Origin: Sweltsa coloradensis
Lineage: Eukaryota; Arthropoda; Insecta; Plecoptera; Chloroperlidae
DNA length: 64,000 nucleotides
Assembly (NCBI GenBank): GCA_024449915.1
Contig: JAMZAV010006809.1
Location: forward strand, 22,931 to 86,930
Direction of reading: 5' to 3'
Shown here: positions 44,331 through 54,089 of the stretch, piece after piece
How the letters are laid out: each line of letters opens with the position of its first letter
Position numbering within the stretch: position 1 is the stretch's first letter
Position numbers and translations under genes: made by a program
Notes under the pieces: generated by a model
The model's input: only the letters and a program-made list of their open reading frames with translations
The model's database searches: none
Told to the model about the DNA's origin: nothing

Positions 44331-44479
44331 TATCGCTCACCGTCGATTGTGTCGGGGCCAAAAATTGTTTTTGGGTTGGCGCTTTTGGTTTTACGTCCCC
44401 ACTAAAAAACAGTTGTATGAATGAGTTGGTAGCTCTATACGTATGGGTTTATTTCTTTTTCGACCATTCCCACCGGGAA

Positions 44480-44755
44480 AAAACTTCCCATAAAAAATGA
44501 CAGGAAACGTCTTTATGCTCCGTGACCTTGGACGATTTTGATCAAAAAAAATATTTTGGCCTTTTTGACGTACTCTACAGACTTTTCTGTAAAACCTCTA
44601 TATTTTGTTTTATAATTTCGGTGAGTGGTTTGGTCAAAATATGCTGATTGCCAAGAAGGGGTGTGATCTTGGATTGCATATTTTTGCGTATTTGAGTGTA
44701 TATTTTTGCACAATTTCAAGACACAATCTTATAAAGAACCATTTTAGATTCGTAC
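44480..44755 (+). repeat. Dispersed module, third copy
   Basis: Same landmarks as 16635-16905: GTCTTTATGCTCCGTGACC, TACTCTACAGACTTTTCTGT, AAAATATGCTGATTGCCAAG, TTAGATTCGTA. Confidence 0.5.
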
Positions 44756-45256
44756 GATGCGTAGTATCTTTGTGAATAAAACAATATGCATGTTAAAGTC
44801 CACCATGCCCAGATGCAGCCCAAAACGCCGACTTTCTGCACTGCAAGTTTCAATGGCTGCCTCTTGCTTGATGATTTTAATCCCAACATAGGCTGGCGTT
44901 CGGACCCACCGGAAGGGCGCGAAAGAACCGCCAAGGATTTATATCTGCTTTTACTGAACTCGCTTTCTCTCAACTGGTCACTGTTAGCTGGAATAGCTGG
45001 AATCTGTTCTGGAGGGTCTGGAACGAGCTAACACAATTAATAACACGGTTTAAATAAAAACAATCTGTATTCTCATCAACTTGCAATGTGCAATCAAATA
45101 ATAACATAATACTCCCTTCTTCATAACAAAACCACTAGAGGGCGTCTTACCCACAGCTTGCTGTATGTGCAGTAGTGCAACATAGGTAAAAGATCTCTAA
45201 CATTCGGGCATCCTGACAAAATGTCTGCCCTCAGACATGGTAAAAATTAATGAGTG

Positions 45257-46711
45257 CTAGAGAGGCCTAGGCAGTTTGCCTGCTCCTAAACGTCGAGGTC
45301 TTTGGTAAACTCGGTCTGCAGTGGAATCGTCTGAAATGTGGGGCTGTAGATCTTCCGCAGTAGTAGCTAATTCTTCATCTGATTGAGAGTGAATTGAGCT
45401 CAAATCGTTCACGTCCATATTGGGGCACTTCCACCCTTTGAGTTGTGAGCCATGTGCTGTGGTCGTGTAGTAGCTGCCTGGCGTATCTTCGGAAAGTTGT
45501 GATACTCTGTAAGTGTCACTTGGAAGCAGCTCGGTGACGATGAGAGGCCCGCGGTACTTGGGTTGTGTCTTCGTGGGATGACCAGTGTGTACGGGTGCAC
45601 GCTGCATGAAAACCACTTCACCGACATCGTAGCTTGGTCCAATTATGCGCTTCTGGTTGTATTGTCTCTTCCAATTCTCTTGACTTGTTGAGACGGCTTG
45701 TCTGGCTTCGTGTTGAAGTTGGGATGGTTCGTCCCAGATGTCACTAGCTGAGTTGGTTGCCATTCGGAGAGCACCGTCGACAAATCTCGGTACATATCCA
45801 TGGAGAACATGAAACGGAGTTCTTCCTGTTGACTTATTTATAGTATTGTTCAGATTTCTTTCGATGGTCTTTATTGAATGATCCCAGTCATTTTGACGAG
45901 GATCCTGTGTTGCGATTGAGATCATAGGAACAAGAGTGCGGTTCACTCGTTCTACTTGTCCATTTGCCTGAGGATGTCTGGGAGAATTAAGTATGTGCTG
46001 GATACCTTGGTTGCGACAGAACTCTTCAAACGCTTGTGAAGTAAATCCTGTGCCTCGGTCACTAACTAACTTCTCTGGTAATCCATACTTAATTATAGCT
46101 TCATTAAGTGCCTTGATTATACTGGCACTGTTCGTCGATTTTGAGGGGTAAAGCTGGACAAATATTTCAGCATCTGTCAGCGGAATCTGGAGATATCCGT
46201 GGGCTAGGTCCAAAATAATGAACCCAGACAGGTTCTTCAGCTGAGAATCAATTAGAGGCAGGTGGTACGAGTCTTTCACAGTTGCATTTAACTTGCGGTA
46301 ATCTACTGCTAAACGGTTTTTACCATTTTTCTTGCGAACAAGCAGTACTGGGCTGGCATAAGGTGAGCGAGTTTCACTGACAATACCGGCTTCTTTCCAA
46401 TCGTGGACTATCTGGCTTATCGCTTCTCTGTCAGACTGGTTGGTTCTGTATGGCTTACAGTGAACTGGACGACTTCCTTCAATCTCTTGAATGTCCATTT
46501 CCGTAAGGTTGGTACATCCCAACTCTTCAAGAGACAATGCGAAACAGTCGCGGAACTCGCTGACGAGCTGGTGCAGCTGTTCAATGTTCTCACTGGTTAA
46601 TCCTGGGCCTATCCTTAGATCTGATTTTTCGATTTTTGTCTTCTGAGGTTTGAAAATTGTCACTGATAACTGGTACGCTTCTTGAACCGGTTCACATCTT
46701 GCGATGCACAT
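45257..46711 (-). pseudogene. Ty3/gypsy pol remnant: RT N-terminus fused to integrase
   Basis: 484 codons, open throughout. Residues about 90-180 are the N-terminal half of the reverse transcriptase (SPYASPVLLVRKKNGKNR, LAVDYRKLNATVKDSYHLP, then FIILDLAHGYLQIPLTDAE). At that point the sequence jumps in frame to the integrase core: LVSDRGTGFTSQAF, then HPQANGQVERVNRTL, with 35 residues between the catalytic D and E. A C-terminal integrase tail follows (YDVGEVVFMQR, KYRGPLIVTELL). Missing are the YxDD catalytic site, RNase H, the HHCC zinc domain and the first catalytic Asp of integrase. Because the fusion keeps frame, it yields a long but enzymatically dead protein. The second copy shows the missing part. 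Confidence 0.85.
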
Positions 46712-46785
46712 CCCTTGAGGTAAACTGATATCAACACCATTAGGATTACAGACTGGAACGGTTGCGCATCCATCCTGGATGTCAA

Positions 46786-47517
46786 TCAGCGACGGAGTCC
46801 TGTCCGACGTCGGTCAATGATTGCCAATCCGGAACTGGCATTCTGCGCAACCAACTTGATAAAGTTCATAGATCGTTTAGAAAGAACTACATTTTGTGGA
46901 ATGCAAAGTTTTATGGACGGAACAGCTGGAGTAATTTCCATTTCACAAAACGGCGAATCGGTTCGATTGCTGATAGTTAAGTTGTCATCCATCTTAAGGA
47001 GGACAACATGATGAAGGTCAGTCCAGGTCCTGCCGACTAGGATCTCCATTGTCTGGGCATGATCTGGTACAATGAGCAAGTTGATATCTCTACCAATGAC
47101 ACCATCGATTTCGACATCAGCAATAATTTTGCCAATTGGTCGAACCGCGGGTGTACTTGTATCTCCAAAACCAAACAGGTCGCTGTCAGTAGGCTGCACA
47201 GCCAAACCTGTACGAATGGCAGAAGTTGCCTGAATCGTGCAGCTAGAACTGCCCTGGTCTATAAATCCTGTAAGGCCTAAGGTGCCATTAATTGTGACTG
47301 ACTTTATGTATTTTTCTGGAGTACAGCCGTCCTTATCATTCACAATCAGAGTGTTCGCGTCAGTGACTGGTTTGCTGACACGATGGCCCTGAGTAACTGC
47401 GACTGTACAATGTTTTTGTGTATGTCCACTTTGTTGACATTTAACACAGTAGAACGTACGTCTGGGCTCTGGGCAATCCCTACCTAAGTGGCCATACTTG
47501 GTACAATTGAAACACAT
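46786..47517 (-). CDS. Ty3/gypsy nucleocapsid zinc knuckles plus protease
   Basis: 243 codons. Two CCHC zinc knuckles sit at the start: CFNCTKYGHLGRDC (residues 2-15) and CVKCQQSGHTQKHC (residues about 24-37). A retropepsin-like domain follows with GFIDQGSSSCTI near residues 83-94 and a flap/ILVG segment (MEILVGRTW) near residue 157. The catalytic Asp is present, but the family signature D-(S/T)-G reads D-Q-G. In intact elements the knuckles belong to gag; here they are separated from it by an 87-bp spacer with stops in all three frames (47604-47518). The open frame itself begins before the methionine, within that spacer. Confidence 0.8.
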   Translation of the reverse strand: MCFNCTKYGHLGRDCPEPRRTFYCVKCQQSGHTQKHCTVAVTQGHRVSKPVTDANTLIVNDKDGCTPEKYIKSVTINGTLGLTGFIDQGSSSCTIQATSAIRTGLAVQPTDSDLFGFGDTSTPAVRPIGKIIADVEIDGVIGRDINLLIVPDHAQTMEILVGRTWTDLHHVVLLKMDDNLTISNRTDSPFCEMEITPAVPSIKLCIPQNVVLSKRSMNFIKLVAQNASSGLAIIDRRRTGLRR

Positions 47518-47604
47518 TGGTTCTCCTTCGGTGTTCAGGTAGTTAGGCTTAGTACGGAACTGGAAAAGATTTCACATTAGGATTATTGACTGATTAGCTG
47601 TAGG

Positions 47605-48358
47605 TTACCGGTATCTGGATGGTGACTGAGGAACTGGCTGTTGAAATTTCTGTGTATACGTCGACTGTTGTCGCTGAGGTGTAGAGCGTTCTTCACGTGG
47701 ACTGAAGTTGAATCTTGGGACTCTCTGGTTACGCTCCTTTTCTGCTTCTTCAAATTCTCGGACGTCCTTGAAGAGATCATCGAGGTCAAAGTGGTGTCTG
47801 GACATCAACTGGGAATACAGCGACTGTGAACAAGTTCCTATCAGAATTTGGCGCTTGGTGTCACCTAAGTTTAGTTTGAGACCTCGCGTACCTCGAAACT
47901 TCTTGGAAGTACAGAGAAGTTGGTTCTTGCCTTTGTTGAACCCTATTCTGTAACTTCTTCCACAGTTCTGGAACACTTATGCTAGACCCAAATGTCTTCT
48001 TGAAGGCGGCTTTGAAATGGGACCAAGAGTCAAGTTGGTGATTAGCACTCATTCGAGCATACCAATGCCCTGCTGCGCTTACCAAATGTGTTTTGGCTGA
48101 TTCCAATATGAAGCTTTCAGGCCATCGGTGGAGCTTAGCAATCGCTTCCAATGATCGAATCCATTCACAAGCCTCCGCACCACTTCCTGTGCCACTAAAT
48201 TTATTTATGCCTTTGGCAAGATCTGGCATTATACAGTATTGCTCTGTAGGTCTACTCAAGTTGTCTGATGCTGCATTGTTGGAGAGTTGTGATAGCAAAT
48301 TCATCAGCATCTCTTCCCTTTTCCTTCCGTCTTCTATCATGGTTTGCATTAGGTGCAT
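47605..48358 (-). pseudogene. Ty3/gypsy gag (capsid), one frameshift
   Basis: 48358-47861 encodes a capsid-type segment with DLAKGINKFSGTGSGAEACE, then WIRSLEAIAKLHRWPE and GHWYARMSANHQLDSWSHF, ending in SVPELWKKLQNRVQQRQEPT: the Ty3 capsid pattern of a W-I-x-x-L-E core and a late basic helix. Near 47885 the frame changes, and the following frame (to 47605) continues with LNLGDTKRQILIG and a Q/R-rich tail (RSTPQRQQ). Gag packages the element RNA. The shift is a single-site indel; whether it is real or a base-calling error is open. Upstream matrix-like sequence between 48600 and 48358 is only partly open. Confidence 0.75.
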
Positions 48359-48619
48359 GTGGGTGATGGTGGCTGGTTCTGATGATGTCTGGTCAGGAAG
48401 CTGATCTCTAGCTAGTTGGTTTGCAAAATTCTGGGTTAAGCCTAGGCTTGGTGGAAACGTAGGTCTCTGGTTTGGTCCTTTTCAACATTTTGTTCTAGGC
48501 GTACTGGTTGTTGCTCACCTGGTTGTGATGCTACAAAGTCGAAATCTAAACTTTCTGGTTGAATTCTAGTCTCTGGCCCTGGGTTTTGACTTAGGCTAAT
48601 CAAGTCTACCTTTTCTACC

Positions 48620-49900
48620 GCCGTGTCTTACTAATCTTCATATGGCGTCTATACCGTTGCTTCAATCACCATGATGGTTTGTGTTTCGGACAGAAAACAG
48701 ATGTCTGCATTGATGTCTGGTATTTAAATAAAATTTATTTGATAGTCGTAGCATCAATTAATGACAAATTCTAACTAGAAATTGCACACAGCAATTAAGT
48801 ATGTCCTTAATAACTAGTATTTAAAATTTCAGAGTGTTATCTTTAATATTAACGTAATTATACGCGAACTAGTACGTGAAATAATTAGTCTGATAGTGCT
48901 GTTCTCTGGTGAAGGATTGATGAACGTCATACTCTCGTCAGAAAGGAGGCTGGACGAAGAAATGTGTTCCGCTAGCCCCCTACCCTACCCTACCCTACCC
49001 TACCCTACCCTTCTACGCGACAATAGACAACAGCTGAACTTCGAAGCCTCGGGCAAACAAGTGTCGAGTATCTTGAAATTCCACCCATTCATTGAAACAC
49101 GGGGCTCAACAAACTGGATGTGAAACGAAAGTATAGTTTCAAAGGAGATGTGAACTGATGTGGCCTTCCAAATCATAAAATCGATACTAGTCATGTGTCT
49201 AAAAAATAACAATCCTCAATGTGCTTTAGGGGCTTTGTTATTGAATGCATGATTTGATGATTGATTCGGATCTATTCATCCTACATTATATTCTATTTGT
49301 CCATTTTTATTTGTAATTTACATTTGCTCATAAAACATATCGGGATCAATTATTGTATGGTAAAACTGGAGTACTTCTGATAAACACTAGAATGGTAATA
49401 CCGTGATATTACATACCGGCGGTAATGGTTCATCTTCATTCTAAATAGTAAGTCAGACACAAAAGCACGCAACGACGCACGTGTTGAATAATACTAACCT
49501 GTATATATTTATTTTTCTCATTAGATTGTCCAAGCTCATAACTAAACTACTGAAGTTAGAAGTAGAAAACTCTTCAAAGTATAATGCACATTTCGCAATC
49601 CAACACTTCCTATAGAAGTGAGGTATGTGGAGTGTACAAGAGTAGGACCTCGCAGTAAAAAAACTATTACTTTTCCATTGACTCAAATGCCCATGAATGT
49701 GCTATCAAACAAAATAACTTGAGACGCATTATCGCCTCATGTTTTAGTTGAGTTCCAAATTAATCATTTATCAATAGTTTTAATTATGTGTCGATAGCAT
49801 GATTTGCTTTTTGCTTTTTATTGAACAAATAAATTTTTATCGAATCATTTTTGTCAAGCAGTGAATGCATGCAGTGACCAAGGTAAGGTATAACGAATTT
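48620..49900. other. No gene seen; (TACCC)n tract
   Basis: About seven copies of TACCC lie at 48979-49010. The remaining sequence is AT-rich with short meaningless open frames. Confidence 0.35.
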
Positions 49901-49904
49901 ATAA

Positions 49905-50176
49905 CGAATTCCCCTAAATTCCGCTGGGAGATTGATTAGACCTTACAATCTTTACTCGTATTTCGGTACTGGCTATGTTTATGTTTTCCATAGTATTGCA
50001 TGCATTTCAAACACGTTCTTTTTTTGTGTTTTATGAATAAAATATAAGATATGTTTAATTGAGGTTTGAGAGTTATGGACATTCCATATTGCATAAATTT
50101 TAAACATTAATTAAGTCAATTCAGAATGGAACATGGCTCTTTCCCTCGTCAAGCAACGACTTGGCTGTTTCCTAGT
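49905..50176 (-). repeat. tRNA-headed repeat body beside a MITE terminus
   Basis: 49905-50015 is an inverted partial body (GATTGATTAGACCTTACAAT, CGGTACTGGCTATGTTT, ATGCATTTCAAACACGT). 50128-50176 resembles the MITE right terminus (CTCGTCAAGCAACGACTTGG, then CTGTTTCCTAGTAA). This is a third case of the two repeats lying side by side, though separated here by about 110 bp. Confidence 0.45.
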
Positions 50177-50179
50177 AAT

Positions 50180-52830
50180 TTCTATTGCTTTCCTGTGTGC
50201 ATCCAAACTACACATAAAAAGCATTTGTAGCCAAATACCAAGATATGCAGACGACAATATTATTAGCAATTCATTTCGTCGGACCAAAGGACGCTACCAA
50301 ATTCCACCCAGTGCCGTCGCCCAGCGCCGCCCCCCCCCCCCCACACAAATCGTGTAATCAACATCTATAGTAAGTATACAAACGTGAGATAGTAGTCTCA
50401 TTTTGTAATCTTCCATCCAATAATATTTCCCTGAGAACGTCCCAGTCATAGTGGTAAGAGTAAGCGATAATATTGCAAAGGTTTATTTTCAAAACGTAAC
50501 ATTCCTTTCAGGGCACATAATGCCATTCATGCCATTCAAGGAGCACACTTTTGTTTTCGTAAGTCAGCGCTTTGAGCAACACACTTCGAGTCTGGTGTTG
50601 ATAATCTATGCCGATCTCGCCGCGGGTTCTTTTCTACTTATGTCTTTATGGTCATTGACATAGCTTTATATAGCCGATTATATAGTAGAAGCTCAAAGAA
50701 AGGCAGCTGACAAAAAAAATAGCAAGCTACAAAAAAAGTGACACCTCAACTAACGCGCACCATATTGGGATTAAAAAGTGGCGTGTTAGTGCATTGTAAT
50801 TGAGTGTGAAGTCATAAGTTACATGATGTTTCTCTTACGTGAAGAGTAGTGTATAGTGCAGTCACGGATATTTGTGATATTTTTGTTGCAAATGCAAGAC
50901 ATTGTTTGGACACTGCTTGGTAGCTATGACTGCAAAGTATGTGTGTAGCCTATGTAGCAGTTACCAAGCACAATCGCATTGTTTGTTACGTGGGACTTCC
51001 GGTTTAGCATTTTGCCCCTCTGAAATCTGAATCCATCATTTTGTCGAGCTATAATATAGACGATTACTTTCGAGTTCGACTCTAGGTTCGTGAACTAAAA
51101 TTCATAATAATATATCAGTTTTTCGTCGCTAAGAGCTCAGAAATAAATTGCTTTAATTCGTGGAAAAGTCTGCACGAGGACTATTTTTAGGAATAGCAAG
51201 TAGACTGTATTATCGAATTGTAATTATTAGAATTTTCATTGAACGCGCTAGACACAAGAGTGCCAACAATGTGGAGCAGGTAGTTAGGATGTTGGAAGGA
51301 GGGCGATGGGGGTAGGGAAAGGGGAAGGAAGAAGATTGTCAACAAACCGATGGAGGAATTCCACCGATCTTGTAACGTTATTTCGGACAATGGATAGTCA
51401 GAAAATGAAATGCCACATAATAATGAAATAATTTTTGTTATATAGGCTTTTTTGTTTTTAGTACTGAGAGGACAAGCGAACTGAAATTAATAACTTGTTT
51501 TTGGTTTCATTCTTGTTTATTTGGCTTAGGGCGCGTCAACCGTTAGGTCATAATTAGCGATGTGGTGGTGGGAATATTCCCGCGGGAATGTTCCTGCAAT
51601 GGGAATATTCCCAAATTGGTAATATATATATTCCCAAAAACTCGGAATCTATTTATTCAATTATTTTGTACGTATATTAGGACCTTTTCAGGAATTATAC
51701 TGACATCTACTTGTAAATGAGATTAAAATCAGGGCATTGAAACCAAATAAATTTTTTTTCGGTTGGGTTTGACTCGCCTGTAATATGATGGTTCGGTTCA
51801 AACCGGTCTAAACCCGTTGTGACACGGTAATGTTTTACTATTTTAGTACATTTTACAAGGAAAAATATAAATTCTCTAATACGTAATATATTTCTTGAAA
51901 CCGACTGATACATGCACGTGCTCCAGACCTTCTACGTCCTCTCATCCCCATAGAAATTGGTGCGTATTGTCAAGTCAGTGTTCTTGATCTCCACTTCCCA
52001 GGAAAAAAAAATAGTTTTTGAAATAGTTTTGAACAATTGCTGTACACAAGAAGGCGTATGAAATGCACAATTATATAGGTTAAGCAAAATACGGGTCCAC
52101 TTTTTATTACGCTGCTTTATGTTTGTGATGTTTGTGAATTATGTGTATTTGTAACATTTGGATATCAGCTGTTATTTTTATATTGATCATTTTCGACATA
52201 ATGTTTGTGGACATTGTATGCCTTGCATCTTACTTTTGTTGTTTTGTTGTTCATTAGACGCGATGTCTAATGCGAGCAGTCGTAATGTAAGTAACTATTG
52301 ACAATATAAAATAAAAATGCAATGTCAGTTTTCAATGTTGGTTTAAATATTTTAGAAAGTCGAACCCTTGCCAATACTGTAAAACACCATGCTATACGAA
52401 CCCGAATCTGAACTTAGTTTCCCTTTGTTAATATCCATATAAATTATTCTTCCATATTGTCTTGTTACTATCATAATCGTTATCATTCGTAATAGATGTG
52501 ATGTGAGACACAAGTATTTGGAAGCTCCGCGAACTGGCGTTAGGCTACTTATTTGTGAGTCAAGTTTCTAGCCGATCGGGATTATTTTTATCATTATTAT
52601 ATAAAGTCTAATCTAAATATTAATGCTATATTATTACTGTCTCTGTATATAGGTACTTTTGGTCAGCATATTATGTTGCTGAAATAACGAACGTGTAGAT
52701 TGTCGTGTGACAAGACCTTTGTATTAATTTATGCTAGGGTTATCTATAAAATAAATTGTAATGCATCTTATGTCAGTTCTTTGACTGGCTATTTACTTAT
52801 TAATTTTTCTTTGACATATGACACTTTTTG
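50180..52830. other. No gene seen; palindromic GGGAATATTCCC cluster
   Basis: 50331-50342 is a C run. 51526-51560 holds a MITE interior piece (TTAGGGCGCGTCAACC). Next to it, 51570-51645 has several GGAATATTCC-type palindromes (GGGAATATTCCCGCGGGAAT, GGGAATATTCCC, then TATATTCCC). The rest is AT-rich and featureless. Confidence 0.35.
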
Positions 52831-52832
52831 GA

Positions 52833-53540
52833 TGAGCGAAGCGAAGACTTCAATTTCACTGACCCCAAAAAATTTAGCTGGGTGTTTTTTTTTTTTTTTG
52901 TTTTTGTTTTTTTGTCTGTTTGTTAACTCTCTACCAGGAAAAACGGCATATTCGATCTTGATGAAAATTTGACAGGACCTTCGAAATCTCTGAACTTAGA
53001 GGTGTATTGTTTTTGGGTACAATCGAAGAAATATTTCTCATGAATATCGTACTTTTACGATTTTTTTCGATTTTTAGTGCGATATTTTCGTGCCATTTGG
53101 GCCAATTCTGACCAAACGGGTGGGGCGTAGTACCTTTTGAAAGAAAAAGTTGAAAAAGTTAGCCAGAATCCATAGAAATAAAGCTTTTAATATAAGTTTT
53201 TTGATTTATTGTGCGATATTTTCGTGCCATTTGGGCCAATTCTGACCACACTGGTGGGGCTACAACGTTCATATTATACATGGACATTAAGGTTATGGTG
53301 ATGTAGTACCTTTTAAAAGAAAAAGTTTAAATAGTTAGCCAGAATCTATAGAAATAAAGCTTTTAATATAAGTTTTTTACAGTAAATAATACCAATTGAC
53401 AGGTAACAAAAGAAACTTGACAACAATCAGCTACAATGCGTAGGCAGCAAAACAAAGAACTTGCAAAAGTAAAGATATCCATGCAAACTAAAAATTTTAA
53501 AAAGCTCATCCATCAACGCGGCGGGACTTTAGCGTTTTCT
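52833..53540 (+). mobile_element. GGATGAGCGAAGCGAAGAC family, copy 3
   Basis: Starts GGATGAGCGAAGCGAAGAC then TTCAATTTCACTGACCCC. It has the poly-T tract, the two tandem ~150-bp units (CCAATTCTGACCA-AC-GGTGGGG ... TTAAGGTTATGGTGATG) and the end CAACGCGGCGGGACTTTAGC then GTTTTCTAG. It is the cleanest of the three direct copies. Confidence 0.75.
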
Positions 53541-53659
53541 AGTTAACATAAATTATTATCTTGTTAGATATCTTGGATAATGTAGAGGAATATATAACAT
53601 GATTATTCGGTTTGCGTAATTTTGACAATGACCTGGTTCAGTCGCATTGCTGTTTCCAG

Positions 53660-53817
53660 GAATTCATGCCAATGTCTCGGTCCGCCACCCGAGGCCTCCC
53701 GCTCAACCCTGTGTTATTGTCCGTGCGAGCAGGTAGTCGACGTCAGAGCGAGATATGAATGCGGCGACGGTCAGTGGAAGACTAAATCGCTCTTCAGAAC
53801 AAATTTTGCGGAACCTG
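53660..53817 (+). CDS. Candidate host exon, cysteine-rich, sushi-like
   Basis: The intron end CATTGCTGTTTCCAG precedes an open exon of 158 nt that runs to a donor-like CTG|GTAAAA. In the open frame it reads NSCQCLGPPPEASRS, TLCYCPCEQVVDVRARYEC and GDGQWKTKSL. Five cysteines, a C-x-GPPPE start and a V-x-A-x-Y-x-C-G-x-G-x-W segment resemble the CCP/sushi module of secreted or cell-surface proteins, but the spacing is not canonical. The flanking phases (2 in, 1 out) are not those usual for a self-contained sushi exon. Composition is richer in GC than the flanks, and there is no repeat match in the window. It lies between a repeat copy and an LTR element, so any parent gene has large introns. Confidence 0.35.
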
Positions 53818-53938
53818 GTAAAATTGTCGGACCAATCAAAGAAAAGCCATGCAGAGTATAGGGTCAGCCCATTCACGCCTTTTTTACCCACCCACTTTCG
53901 GTTAGCGCTTCACGCTTGAATGACCTCAATCATAGGCT

Positions 53939-54089
53939 TGTTAGCTGAAATCTATCCCACTTCTGAAATGTTAGCTGGAATAGCTGGAATCTGTTCTGGA
54001 GGATCTGGAACGAGCTACTACATTAATAATACTGTTTAAATAAAAGACAATCTGTATTTCATCAATTGCAATCAAAAAATAACTAATAC
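53939..54089 (-). repeat. 3' LTR of copy 2
   Basis: Shares TGTTAGCTGAAA-TCTATCCC, GCTGGAATAGCTGGAATCTG and the CTGTTTAA end with 59167-59264. It is bounded on the inner side by a pyrimidine-rich (purine-rich on minus) tract at 54090-54104. The outer terminus begins TGTTAG on plus (ending CTAACA on minus). Confidence 0.6.

Larger units (their letters stand above)
44988..48600 (-). mobile_element. Ty3/gypsy retrotransposon, copy 1, internally deleted
   Basis: On minus: gag (48358-47605), zinc knuckles plus protease (47517-46786), a fused pol remnant (46711-45257), then a purine-rich tract (GAAGAAGGGAG near 45124-45112) and a partial 3' LTR ending CTAACA at 44988. Homology with the second copy stops near 48600, so the 5' LTR and primer site are missing. 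The second copy carries about 1.47 kb in pol that is absent here, placed between 46170 and 46171. Most reading frames are still open, so the copy is younger or better assembled than its relative. It cannot be autonomous. Confidence 0.85.

Noticed and set aside
44716..45031. Open frames on both strands left of the Ty3 copy
   Set aside because: The plus frame enters the LTR and both lack motifs; probably chance openings.
48979..49010. (TACCC)n tract as telomeric repeat
   Set aside because: The insect telomere repeat is TTAGG (CCTAA). This is a different five-base word in only about seven copies and sits beside a retrotransposon, so it is a simple microsatellite.
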